Notes under the pieces: model-generated
Seen by the model: the letters and a program-made list of their open reading frames with translations, nothing else
Databases searched by the model: none
What the model was told of the DNA's origin: nothing
Origin: Pyrobaculum sp.
GTDB taxonomy: Archaea; Thermoproteota; Thermoprotei; Thermoproteales; Thermoproteaceae
Direction of reading: 5' to 3'
Length of the DNA stretch: 41,925 bases
Assembly: GCA_009903905.1 (NCBI GenBank)
Contig: WYEI01000302.1
Location: 1 to 41,925, forward strand
Position numbers and translations under genes: made by a program
Shown: positions 1 to 8,200 of the stretch, piece after piece
How positions within the stretch are numbered: position 1 is the stretch's first letter
How the letters are laid out: each line of letters begins with the position of its first letter

Positions 1-12
1 AACCTCGCCGCC

Positions 13-846
13 ATGAACGTTGTTGAGCTGGCGCAGTTGCTCAACAAAGAAGACGAGCTGGAGAGGGCTGAGCTGGTGTTGGCGGAGATTAGGCGGCTGG
101 CCGGCGTTGCGCCGCGGCTGGTGAACGTGCTGGAGGCTCTCAAGGCCCAGAAGGAGTTGCCTGTAATTAAGACCGGCGTAGCTGAATTCGACGAGAAGAC
201 GCCGTGGGGTGGGCTTAGGCGCGGGTTGATATACGGCATCGCCGGCGAGTTCGGCACCGGGAAGTCCATGTTCGCCATACAGTGCTCGGTGAAGGCGGCT
301 ATAGAAAATTGGCGCGTCATGTTCATCGAAACAGAAGGGGCGCTGAACCTCGACTTGTTTGAACGCATTGCCAAGAGGTTCGGCGCAGACCTCAACGCGT
401 TGCTGGACAGGTTAACCATCGTACAAGCCACAGACATGCTGGACGTCAAAGAGATCCTTCTGTCTCTCTTTAAACAGCCTGTGGATCTCGTCGTCATAGA
501 CTCCTTCGTGTCGCATGCACTTAGGGCCCAGTTTAGAGGCAGGGAGAGGCTTGCGGCGCGTCAGCAGTTCCTCGCCTACCTCCTCGACATTTTGCGCCGC
601 AAGGCCAGAGTTTTCGGCACGGCGACTATCTTGACGGATCAAGTGATTGACGTTCCTGAGATGTTTGCCGCTAAGATCAAAAAACCAGCAGGGGGGAACA
701 TCTACTCGCAAGGAGCCAACGCTCTGCTTATGATGTTTAGATACAACAAGACGAAGCCGGAGGGCTACATGGTGCCTATCGACGTCCCCGGCATGTCGCC
801 GAATATTGAAATCCACTACGTAATCAAAGATGACGGACTATACTGA
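13..846 (+). CDS. RadA/RecA-family ATPase paralogue
   Basis: A 277-residue RecA-fold ATPase. A Walker A motif GEFGTGKS lies at about residues 78-85 and a Walker B strand DLVVID at about 158-163, with a TDQV segment near 208 where RadA proteins have their NQV element. The family binds and hydrolyses ATP, usually on DNA. The protein is shorter than full RadA (about 320 residues) and I see no clear N-terminal helix-hairpin-helix domain, so it is more like RadB or another crenarchaeal RadA paralogue. The frame is open back to the window edge, so the true start could lie upstream. It precedes two small membrane-anchored proteins and the repeat array. A role in handling DNA at that array, or DNA brought in by the adjacent candidate transfer system, is inference. 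Confidence 0.75.
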   Translation: MNVVELAQLLNKEDELERAELVLAEIRRLAGVAPRLVNVLEALKAQKELPVIKTGVAEFDEKTPWGGLRRGLIYGIAGEFGTGKSMFAIQCSVKAAIENWRVMFIETEGALNLDLFERIAKRFGADLNALLDRLTIVQATDMLDVKEILLSLFKQPVDLVVIDSFVSHALRAQFRGRERLAARQQFLAYLLDILRRKARVFGTATILTDQVIDVPEMFAAKIKKPAGGNIYSQGANALLMMFRYNKTKPEGYMVPIDVPGMSPNIEIHYVIKDDGLY

Positions 847-883
847 CACTTTCGGACAACACTGTAGTTTTGATGAAGCGCCA

Positions 884-893
884 CATTTATAAG
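884..893 (+). promoter_or_regulatory. TATA box for the 913 gene
   Basis: The A/T-rich TTTATAAG element is centred about 24 bp upstream of the ATG at 913. That is the spacing expected for a leaderless archaeal transcript. Confidence 0.55.
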
Positions 894-912
894 CCGCTGT
901 AGGGCTTTACAC

Positions 913-1233
913 ATGGAGCTGTATCAGATGGCGGTCATAGCCATCGCCTTGGCTAACCTGGCGGTGACTGTGTGGCTCCTCAGATTGTTGATTCCGCTGT
1001 GGCGGTATCTGAAGAAAGTGGTGTTTGTGGTGGATGAATATGACTTTAACCGTTTAATCAGTCAGTTCCTCAACGGCGAGAAGCCCATGTCTGAGACCAT
1101 CCACATTAAGACCACGGAAAACAAGGAAGAGGGCTACAAGGAGATTACCATCACGAGGGCCTATAAGAAGCCGTTGGACGCCCGGGAAATCCAGGAGAAC
1201 TTCGTGCGGCAGATGGCTGAGAAGCTTCAGTGA
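913..1233 (+). CDS. small membrane-anchored protein
   Basis: A 106-residue protein that I cannot assign to a family. Residues about 6-35 form a hydrophobic helix (ending LLRLLIPLW), followed by a charged, probably cytoplasmic domain of about 65 residues rich in Lys and Glu. The ATG is placed by a TATA box about 24 bp upstream, so the mRNA is probably leaderless. Its stop codon overlaps the start of the next gene, indicating one transcript and translational coupling. The single-helix plus small-domain layout fits an accessory subunit of a membrane machine; its position near the pilin-like and VirB6-like genes makes that plausible but unproven. Confidence 0.6.
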   Translation: MELYQMAVIAIALANLAVTVWLLRLLIPLWRYLKKVVFVVDEYDFNRLISQFLNGEKPMSETIHIKTTENKEEGYKEITITRAYKKPLDAREIQENFVRQMAEKLQ

Positions 1234-1691
1234 TGATTGAGCTCCTCGCCGTTCAAGCTATAACCACGGCGGCGCTGGCGGCTGTAATCATCGAGTTGAG
1301 GAGGGAGCTGTTCCCCATGATCGCGACGGCCGGCCAGGAGAATCTTGGGTTTTGGATACGCTCCGTCGACGTCTTGGCGGTAGAGACGCCTCAGTTTGAG
1401 GTGTCCAAGACCGTAGTTAGGATCCGCTGGCAACTCACAGAAGAGCTCTTCCTGATACACCGCCTCAGGTTCTACAACGTGGCCATACGCCCCTCCAACC
1501 GGGGTTTCTACCAACAGTGGAAGGCGTGGCTGAACGGGGACAGCAGGTATAGATGTGTGGTGGAGAAGCCGCGTCGCCTAGCTAGGATATATTCCAAGGC
1601 GATAGAAGTGGTCTGCTACGACATGGAGAACGAGAAGGATAGAAGGCTTTGGGAGGTGATTGAGATCATGCGGCGCGGGAGGAAGCGCTAA
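1230..1691 (+). CDS. membrane-anchored hypothetical protein
   Basis: A 153-residue protein of unknown family. It has an N-terminal hydrophobic helix (about residues 3-22), then a mixed alpha/beta soluble part with many aromatic and Arg residues and two Cys (about residues 111 and 131), and a basic tail ending RRGRKR. Translation can begin at GTG 1230 or ATG 1233; both overlap the upstream TGA (1231-1233), so it is coupled to the preceding gene. It has the same architecture as its upstream neighbour (one helix plus a soluble domain), so the two may be partner subunits. An oligo-T run and then the repeat array follow it. Confidence 0.55.
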   Translation: MMIELLAVQAITTAALAAVIIELRRELFPMIATAGQENLGFWIRSVDVLAVETPQFEVSKTVVRIRWQLTEELFLIHRLRFYNVAIRPSNRGFYQQWKAWLNGDSRYRCVVEKPRRLARIYSKAIEVVCYDMENEKDRRLWEVIEIMRRGRKR

Positions 1692-1728
1692 ACCTAGGCC
1701 GAGGCAGGTACGCGCCGAAAACCCACTC

Positions 1729-1734
1729 TTTTTT
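1729..1734 (+). terminator. oligo-T terminator candidate
   Basis: A run of six T in a pyrimidine-rich stretch about 40 bp after the stop at 1691, with no hairpin needed. This matches the oligo-U type of archaeal termination and separates the 913-1691 operon from the array. Confidence 0.4.
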
Positions 1735-1755
1735 CCGCCTCTCCGGCCATCCCCC

Positions 1756-1996
1756 CGCCGCCTTAAGCCGCAGTCACAGCTGTGGCGGCTCACCGCTTCA
1801 ACACCTCCGCCGGGCTGCTGTTTTAAACTGCGGCTCTCTTCTTGCATGTATCAACGCGGCTCAAGCCACCCGCCGTCTTAAACCACGTACCCGCCGGACT
1901 TTCAAAAGCCGTTTTAAACTGCGTTTGAGGCACGCCAGCGCCGTCTTAAACCACATTCAACTATTGCGACGTGGTTTCCGCCGTCTTAAACCACGT
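1756..1996 (-). repeat. left arm of the GTTTAAGAC repeat array (reverse copies)
   Basis: About six copies of the motif in reverse orientation (CGCCGTCTTAAACCACG-like), with TTAA cores at 1763, 1823, 1878, 1914, 1946 and 1986. Spacing is irregular (32-60 bp) and the first copy is degenerate, so this arm looks older or less constrained than the right arm. The copy at 1986 pairs with an ACGTGGTTT at 1969-1977 to form a perfect 9-bp inverted repeat with a 10-bp spacer. No credible ORF or coding signal is present. Confidence 0.85.
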
Positions 1997-2226
1997 TGCT
2001 CCACAGCCGCGTCTCCGTCTTACGCCAACGCAGTTTAAGACGGCACCACAGAAAGGCCCCCCACCCCGCGGCTCAACACAGTTTAAGACAACATCCTTTG
2101 AAATGAGGAGGATAAATGCGGTTTAAAACGGCGTCGCTAGACGCGGTTTAAGACGTCTTTTGAGATGGGGAGAAAAAACGCAGTTTAAGATGTCGTCAAT
2201 GGGCGCAGTTTAAGACAGCGTTCTTT

Positions 2227-2270
2227 GACGCAGTTTAAAACGGCGTATTTTGTCGGAGTTTAAGACAGCG
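2227..2270 (+). repeat. 44-bp exact duplication within the array, copy 1
   Basis: Spans two array units and their spacer, and is identical to 2666-2709. This shows the array grew partly by block duplication. Confidence 0.85.
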
Positions 2271-2665
2271 CCACTAGTCGTGGTTTAAGACGTCGTATTT
2301 TGCCGCGGTTTAAGATAGGGAGGATGAACGCGGTTTAAGATGGCGCAATTTGACGCGGTTTAAGAAGGCGCTTTTCAACGCAGTTTAAGAAGGCGTCAAT
2401 AGACGCAGTTTAAGAAAGCGCTCTTCTACGCAGTTTAAGACGTCGTGTTGAAAGGGGAAGGACAACGCGGTTTAAGATGTCGTATTTTAACGCGGTTTAA
2501 AACGGCGCCGCTAGTCATGGTTTAAGACGTCGGGAAAAAGCCGTGGTTTAAGACGTCGGTTATTCGATACGGTTTAAGACGGCATTACTATACGCGGTTT
2601 AAAACGGCGCTCTTTGGCGCGGTTTAAGATAGGGAGGATAGTCGTGGTTTAAGACGGCGTCAATA

Positions 2666-2709
2666 GACGCAGTTTAAAACGGCGTATTTTGTCGGAGTTT
2701 AAGACAGCG
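2666..2709 (+). repeat. 44-bp exact duplication within the array, copy 2
   Basis: Identical to 2227-2270 and displaced by 439 bp, which is not a multiple of 25 because the 37- and 26-bp intervals intervene. Confidence 0.85.
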
Positions 2710-2799
2710 TCTGAAATGGGGAGTATAGACGCGGTTTAAGACGGCAGTTTAAACTGCGTTTGAGAACAACGCGGTTTAAGACGGCGCCGCAGAAAGACT

Positions 2800-2813
2800 C
2801 CGCCGTTTTAAAC
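2800..2813 (-). repeat. terminal reverse copy of the array motif
   Basis: The last copy (CGCCGTTTTAAACTG) is reversed relative to the right arm, so the array is bounded by reverse copies on both sides. It abuts the TATA box of the 2843 gene, so a protein bound here would touch that promoter. Confidence 0.6.
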
Positions 2814-2814
2814 T

Positions 2815-2824
2815 GTTAAATATT
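2815..2824 (+). promoter_or_regulatory. TATA box for the 2843 gene
   Basis: GTTAAATATT is centred about 24 bp upstream of ATG 2843, giving a leaderless mRNA. It directly follows the last array copy. Confidence 0.55.
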
Positions 2825-2842
2825 CCCCTCTCCCCAATAGAC

Positions 2843-3673
2843 ATGCAATTCGTGATCAACGGCGTCAAGTACTGGATCATGCTAGGGCCCTCCGGGCTGA
2901 CGCTCTACAAGAAGGAGGGCTCCAAGACAAAGTACCTCGGCCGCCGGTCAATTGCTGAAATCAAGGAGATGCTGGCAAAGGCAGACGCCGAGGCGGTGCA
3001 GAGGATCAAGGCGGAGCTGGAGACCGTAAAACAAGCCGTCGAAAGCCAGAAGCCGCCGCAGACGGCGCAGACGGCGCAGACGCCCTCTCTCATCTGGAAA
3101 AAAGACGGCCACACCTACTGGATCCTCCAGTATGGTACATCTTTCTACACCTACGTGAAGGGGCCTTCGACTAAGCACCGCCCCAAGCTTGTGGAGAAGA
3201 CTGACGTGACTGGCGCCATCGACCGCCTTGTGGCCGCCGGCGCCCTCCACGTGCTGGAGGCTCTGCGGCTCTTAATCAACGGCCTACACGCCGCCGTGTC
3301 CGACCTGCAGAGGCCTCCCGCGGAGGCGCGGGAGGATTCTAAGAAGCCGCAGGCTGAGAGTACATCGGACGGAGCTCAGAGGGCCCCTCAGGCCTCGCGG
3401 AGGGAGGCTGAAGCCGCGTTGAGGGAGCTGAAAAGCGCGTTGCGCAGAGCCGTGGAGAGGTGGGGTGAGGAGTGGCGTATGAAGACTAGAGGTTTGGAAG
3501 AACCAGACGCAGAGTGGCTTAAAAAGAAGCTGATGGACTTCATCGGCGCGTATATTCATCTGCTGGAGAAGATACAGCCATATGAAGACCTGCTGGATAA
3601 GTTCGCAGACGCGGTGGTGGAGGCCGCCGCGGGCCGCCTCACCAGATCTAACGCCCTAGAAATCCTGAAATAA
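2843..3673 (+). CDS. protein with duplicated N-terminal module, array-proximal
   Basis: A 276-residue protein that I do not recognise. Two related modules of about 40 residues open it: residues about 4-45 (YWIMLGPSGLTLYKKEG) and about 84-130 (YWILQYGTSFYTYVKG). Each has a YWI strand, an aromatic/Gly turn, a basic strand and a helix. A Gln/Pro/Thr linker separates them. A disordered charged linker (about 165-190) leads to a helical C-terminus (about 190-276). The compact basic beta modules in tandem could bind nucleic acid, and the gene is transcribed from a TATA box touching the repeat array, so it is the best local candidate for an array-binding protein. That role is inference from context only. 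Confidence 0.6.
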   Translation: MQFVINGVKYWIMLGPSGLTLYKKEGSKTKYLGRRSIAEIKEMLAKADAEAVQRIKAELETVKQAVESQKPPQTAQTAQTPSLIWKKDGHTYWILQYGTSFYTYVKGPSTKHRPKLVEKTDVTGAIDRLVAAGALHVLEALRLLINGLHAAVSDLQRPPAEAREDSKKPQAESTSDGAQRAPQASRREAEAALRELKSALRRAVERWGEEWRMKTRGLEEPDAEWLKKKLMDFIGAYIHLLEKIQPYEDLLDKFADAVVEAAAGRLTRSNALEILK

Positions 3674-3767
3674 GCCGACCCCGGAGGGCCCACCCGCCCC
3701 GCAACCTCTGACCGCGGCCGCAGGTCGAACCACCGCTCTACGGGGCGGGAGGCGGCTCGGCGGAGTT

Positions 3768-3777
3768 AAGGTTTATC
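3768..3777 (+). promoter_or_regulatory. TATA box for the 3799-19774 operon
   Basis: AAGGTTTATC lies about 25 bp upstream of ATG 3799. The three genes that follow are separated by 8 bp or overlap by 1 nt, so this is the likely promoter of the whole pilin, VirB6-like and giant-protein operon. Confidence 0.5.
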
Positions 3778-3798
3778 CGGCCGGCTACCAGGGGAGAC

Positions 3799-4350
3799 AT
3801 GCCGCCCACACCTAAACAGGTAAAGAAAGAAGAGGGCAAAGAGAACGCCAAGGCGGTGAAGGCTAAGAAGGCGGTAGTCGTTGCGCTTCTGTTGTTTGTG
3901 GTGCTGGCGGCGTTTGTGCATGCCCAGACTACCACCCAGGCTGCTACCTCTGGCAACAAAACTAAAGGTAGCGCGGATAAGATAGTTGGCGAGGTTACAG
4001 GCTGGGCTACAGGCGGTGCCGGGCTGATGATTACTTTATTCGGCGCAATGTTCTGGGCCGCGGTGGGGATAGCCATATTCCACATAGCCGTGTCCTACAT
4101 AGCCCCCACGCGCTTCCAGAGGCTGGGGGCCATGTGGGATGCGGTGGAGCGTGCTAAAGACATAGCGATAGGGCTGGCCGTGTTGTTTGTCATATTCTAC
4201 GGCATAATGGCCGCAGCGGCTACAATCACAGGAGAATTCAGCACCGAGACGGCCTGGGATCTATTCGTCAAGATAGTGTCGAAGCCCCTCGTGGAGCTAT
4301 ACAAGGCAGTATTCCCACAACAGCCCGGGGCATCGCCAGGAGGACCATAG
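3799..4350 (+). CDS. pilin-like two-helix protein (TedC/VirB2-like candidate)
   Basis: A 183-residue membrane protein. A long Lys-rich cytoplasmic leader (residues 1-24) precedes a hydrophobic core and a probable cleavage site after VHA (about residue 42). The mature part has two hydrophobic helices (about 74-102 and 121-141) joined by a short charged loop (PTRFQRLGAMWDAVERAK), then an amphipathic tail. Long-leader, two-helix, short-charged-loop is the plan of VirB2/TraA pilins and of the archaeal CedA1/TedC DNA-import pilins. It is followed 8 bp later by a VirB6-like gene. Function as the major subunit of a DNA-transfer pilus is inferred from topology and context, not from a sequence match I could run. 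A generic small membrane protein is the alternative. Confidence 0.5.
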   Translation: MPPTPKQVKKEEGKENAKAVKAKKAVVVALLLFVVLAAFVHAQTTTQAATSGNKTKGSADKIVGEVTGWATGGAGLMITLFGAMFWAAVGIAIFHIAVSYIAPTRFQRLGAMWDAVERAKDIAIGLAVLFVIFYGIMAAAATITGEFSTETAWDLFVKIVSKPLVELYKAVFPQQPGASPGGP

Positions 4351-4358
4351 CCGGGCTC

Positions 4359-5225
4359 ATGGCCCAACCCAACTTTTTTTCCGACCTCTCCCTTGACCCC
4401 CTCTTCCTCTCCGGCTTAGCTGTCCTTACGGCCCAGGCCCTGTACTACGCGGGGGTCTGGTTTATTGGCGGCCGGTCGCAGAAAGAGCGGGCCATGGAGG
4501 GGTTTGAACACGTAATCCTCTCTGGTGTGCTTTTCGGCTTGGCGCTGATCTTGGTCAACCTGTCGCTGTGGGGGCTGAACACCTACCTGTCTGTGGCAGG
4601 CGTGGAGCTTCCCGCCAACAGCGCCATCAGAATCCTCAACCAGACAAAGGGATGGTGGGACTTCGGGGCCAACGTCCAGGCTGCGCTTGGGATTGCCGAG
4701 GGGACGTATAGAAGCTACGCCATTGAGTCGGGCGTCGTGCTGGGGGCGTACGCCGGCGCGGTGGTGGCCACCGGCGTGACGCACTGGACCAGCCCCATCT
4801 CCATGGCCATATTAAATGTCTACGCCTTCCTCGTCACAGGCGTGACCACGGTGTTGCTCTCATCCGCTGTGTACGCAGTGGCCATGACGCTGGCCCGCAC
4901 CTGGCCCGCCCTCCTCCCCGTGGGGGCAGTTCTCGTGACGTATGAAAAGACTAGGCACCTGGGGGCCTGGCTCCTCGCCGTGTCTGTCGTTGCGCCTGTG
5001 GTGTTGATAGCTGGGGCAGATGTGCTGTTATCCGCCGTAGGCCCCGGCAAAATCGCCGCCCTAGCCAGCGCGGTGACCCCCTTCTTCGCCTTCTCGTTCC
5101 AATACTACGATTCGCTGTTTAAGGCAATGATCATGCTGGGGCTCATAGGGCTGACGCTGGGCGTGGTGACCTACGCCGCCTCCCGCCTCTTCGACCACGC
5201 AGGCGCCTCACTGGCGCTGGAGTAA
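4359..5225 (+). CDS. polytopic membrane protein, VirB6/CedA-like
   Basis: A 288-residue protein with about seven hydrophobic segments: about residues 13-35, 48-75, 125-142, 148-170, 172-195, 205-233 and 250-280. The segment WPALLPVGAVLVTY followed by TRHLGAWLLA resembles the conserved core of VirB6/TrbL inner-membrane channel proteins and of the crenarchaeal CedA/TedA importers. The giant protein downstream has a matching segment (PLLALSLFAVIFGPTRALGG). Its stop TAA shares one base with the next ATG (TAATG), so translation is coupled. The likely role is a channel subunit for DNA passage through the membrane, assigned by topology and operon context. Confidence 0.5.
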   Translation: MAQPNFFSDLSLDPLFLSGLAVLTAQALYYAGVWFIGGRSQKERAMEGFEHVILSGVLFGLALILVNLSLWGLNTYLSVAGVELPANSAIRILNQTKGWWDFGANVQAALGIAEGTYRSYAIESGVVLGAYAGAVVATGVTHWTSPISMAILNVYAFLVTGVTTVLLSSAVYAVAMTLARTWPALLPVGAVLVTYEKTRHLGAWLLAVSVVAPVVLIAGADVLLSAVGPGKIAALASAVTPFFAFSFQYYDSLFKAMIMLGLIGLTLGVVTYAASRLFDHAGASLALE

Positions 5226-8200
5226 TGTACGACGTAGGTCTAGTCATCTTGATAATCCTCGCCGCCCTTGTGATGTTGATTCGTGGGGATCCCAAGTGGA
5301 CCCTACCGGCGTTGATAGGCGCCTTCGTGCTCTTCCTAGTGCCCATGGTGACCATGTACACCATAGCCTTCTTCACCCCCGGAAGAGAGCTCCCGCCTCT
5401 CTTCGAGGTGAGGCAGGGCGAGTTCTTCCCCTACCCATACCCAGACGCCTTGAACCTGCAACAAGCCCTTGAGAGGAACTACAAGAAAATCCATGAGACC
5501 TACGAAGGCCTTAGGACGGCTCAAGAGCTTTCTGCGGGGGCTGTCTTCGCCGTGGCGTATACAGAGACTATACTCCTCATAGTTGGCACTGTGACAGGCG
5601 GCGCCCCCGCGGCAATCATACAGCTATCCAAATTTGCCGCGTACTTCTCCAAGGTGGGGGATCCGCTTCTACAGATAGCCCTAACGGCCTACAACGCCGT
5701 CACCGCCTTCGTCATGATATTCCACTTCCTGGAGTTCATGGCCGGGCTGGCGGTGAAGATGGCTGTGCCGCTTCTTGCCCTTTCGCTCTTCGCCGTAATC
5801 TTCGGCCCCACCAGGGCGTTGGGGGGCGCTTTGCTGTTCTTCGCCCTCATTATGATCGTTCCGTCGTATATCGGCTACTACTTGGCGCCGCTGGGTAAGG
5901 AATTCGCCACATGGGGCGTCGAAACTGCAAAATGGCTCAACGCCACAGCTGTGAACGCCACCGGCATAGCGCCGGTGCCGCTCATAGCCGTGGAGGGCGC
6001 CCCCCACACCCTCTTTCTCGGTAGGTACAACAACACCTTTGTGTTGAAGAGCCCGGATGAAATAGCCGCCAAGATAAACCAGACACTGGGCCTCCACAAC
6101 ATAACTACGTCGAAAGACGCAATCGCCGCCGCCCTGGAGCTGGCCAAGAGGTACAAAGTCTTCGACAAGGCCGCCTTCAACGGCACCGACTGGGTGACGG
6201 CCACGGCCGGCTCTATCACGCCCATAGCCTATGGCAACAAGACTTGGCTCTACACAACAGCCATAAACACCTGGCTAGACTTCCCAGCACCGGCGCCCCA
6301 AGAGGGTGGATGTGTCCAACACGGCGACTTCCGCGAATTTATAGACTACCTCGCGCCGCCGGAGGAGGCGCAGAGGCTTAAGGAGCGGGTGGATAACCTC
6401 ACCCGCGCCATTTGTCAATACCACGAATGGCTGGGCTACAGAAGCTACTTCCTCCAGATAGACGTCCCCGCCCACTGGCGGCTCCTCACAGTGACCGTGA
6501 ACTACACGGCGAAGGACAGACACGGGGTTGTAGACAAAGGCATCACATATGCGCACAACGGAGTGTGGGGCTGGCTGTCTGGGCCGGACAACGAGACCTG
6601 CTTCAACGCCTTGGGCAACAAGTCCAACTGCGCCGCGTTAGACACTACGGTTAGGGTCGGCCGCTACAACTTCTCCTTGTGGTCTGGTGAGAAGCAGGTC
6701 ATCAACCCAATTACCGACAGGGTTCGTTCAGAGTTCAGCTTCGCCGTGCGGAACTCCTCTCAGCCTGTGTTTGGCAGATCCGTCAGCCTCCACCGGTGGG
6801 TGGAGACTTGCGAGTGGTGTTGCGAATACGAAAACGGCACATGTGTACAGTGGTGCTCATCGTCAAGAGACGTCTGGCAGAGGGCAAATGTAACCAAGAG
6901 GCTGGGCGAAGACCGCTATCGATACAACACTACGGTGTACGCTCGGCCTTGGGTGCCTGAGGAGGAGAAGAACTACACCGGCCGCATTCCCGTCACAACG
7001 AGGACGTGGAACGTGGAGATCTGGCTTGATTACGGGGAGTGGAGTGGAGACGCGCCGCCAAGCGATGCAAGTTGCCAAACCAGCGACAACAGGACGTACA
7101 TGGTGCTGTCTTTCTTCAGAGCCGTGCCGGGGCCTCCGCGCGTCTTATACGCCTTTACGTGGATGGACAGCGTAGGCGTTTTGTTTCATAGCCGGCGTGG
7201 AGGAAGCCTGCCGGACATACTGGCCAACTACACGGATACGGACGGGGTGAGGGTTGTGGAGTACTTAGAGGGCGTGGAGCATCAATACTACTGCTACGCC
7301 GACTTCGTGCCGACGGCAGAGCCGCGTTGGCGCCCCGTGGTAGACGCCGAGCGCAATCTGACTAAGCTTTTGAAAGACAACTACCTAAACCTCATCATCA
7401 TTAGAAACGTCTCTCTGGCCTACTTCGCCAGGGTGGGGCCGTACCTCGCGGCGGCTGAGGCCAGCAACTCCTCTCTGGCGAAGGCAACCGCCGCATCTGT
7501 CAGAGAGTTTTTGGCGTTGTTGAACAAGACGCCCGGCGCCGCCCCGCTTTACTACACCCGTCCAAACAGCTACAGAGGGATGAACGTCATAATCGCCTGC
7601 GTCATGTACGACTGGCGCGCGCCGGTGAACCTCACCGCGGAGCTTCGCCTCCACCCCGCAAGGGAGTGGTGGGTTGCCTCATACCCAATGGGCGACTCGC
7701 GGGTGGCTAGACACGTGGCTGAGGCTAAGGCCGACATGTTCAAATACGTCTTCGGCACTCCGCCGCCTCCGCCGCCGGCTAATCTGTCGGGATACGTGAA
7801 GCAGTGGCGCATACCCTGGAACAACAGGACTCTGCCCTACAAGCCGTACTACAGCTCAGACATGAAGATGCCGCCTAGAGACAACGAGACGGGGATCCCG
7901 CTTTGGAATATTCAATATCTTGAGGACGTCCAGACAACGCAGAGCAACGTGTTGAGCTGGCTCTTCACTGTATTATTCGTCACAATCCTCTCTATAGTTG
8001 CTGTGTTTGAATTCCTCGGCGCCCTCTTCGACTTCCCCACGCCTATGAGGGAGGTCTACGGCTTCGTCATAGGCGTAATTCAGGACTGGACGTATTGGCT
8101 TCCGTTTAGGGTGGCGGTGCGGGGTAGGCTTCTGCAGAGGGTTTGGCTGGCGGTGAAGAGGCCGGTGATGAGGCGGACTGTCCGCGTGGCGGCTCGGGTC

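Larger units (their letters stand above)
2028..2784 (+). repeat. right arm of the array: 28 copies on a 25-bp pitch
   Basis: Twenty-eight copies of RYGCRGTTTAARACGGCG-like units. TTTA cores start at 2034, 2082, 2122, 2147, 2184 and then every 25 bp to 2434; at 2471, 2496, 2521, 2547, 2573, 2598, 2623, 2648, 2673 and 2698; then at 2735, 2748 and 2775. Eighteen intervals are exactly 25 bp, two are 26 and three are 37. The 37-bp intervals carry a purine-rich 12-bp insert close to TGAAATGGGGAG (2161-2172, 2449-2460, 2712-2723; a related copy at 2099-2110). The copy at 2748 is palindromic (CAGTTTAAACTG). The core gives a TAA in one frame and the 25-bp period is not a multiple of three, so this is not coding. 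The 7-8-bp spacers come from a small set of sequences, unlike CRISPR spacers. Confidence 0.92.

Noticed and set aside
1660..1881. 73-residue ORF running into the array
   Set aside because: Its codons are unlike the neighbours, it overlaps the end of the 1230 gene, and it is Pro/Arg/Ser-rich shadow sequence.
1756..2813. CRISPR array
   Set aside because: Units are short and imperfect, spacers are 7-8 bp and come from a small recurring set, and orientation changes within the region. Pyrobaculum CRISPR repeats are about 24-25 bp with spacers of about 40 bp.
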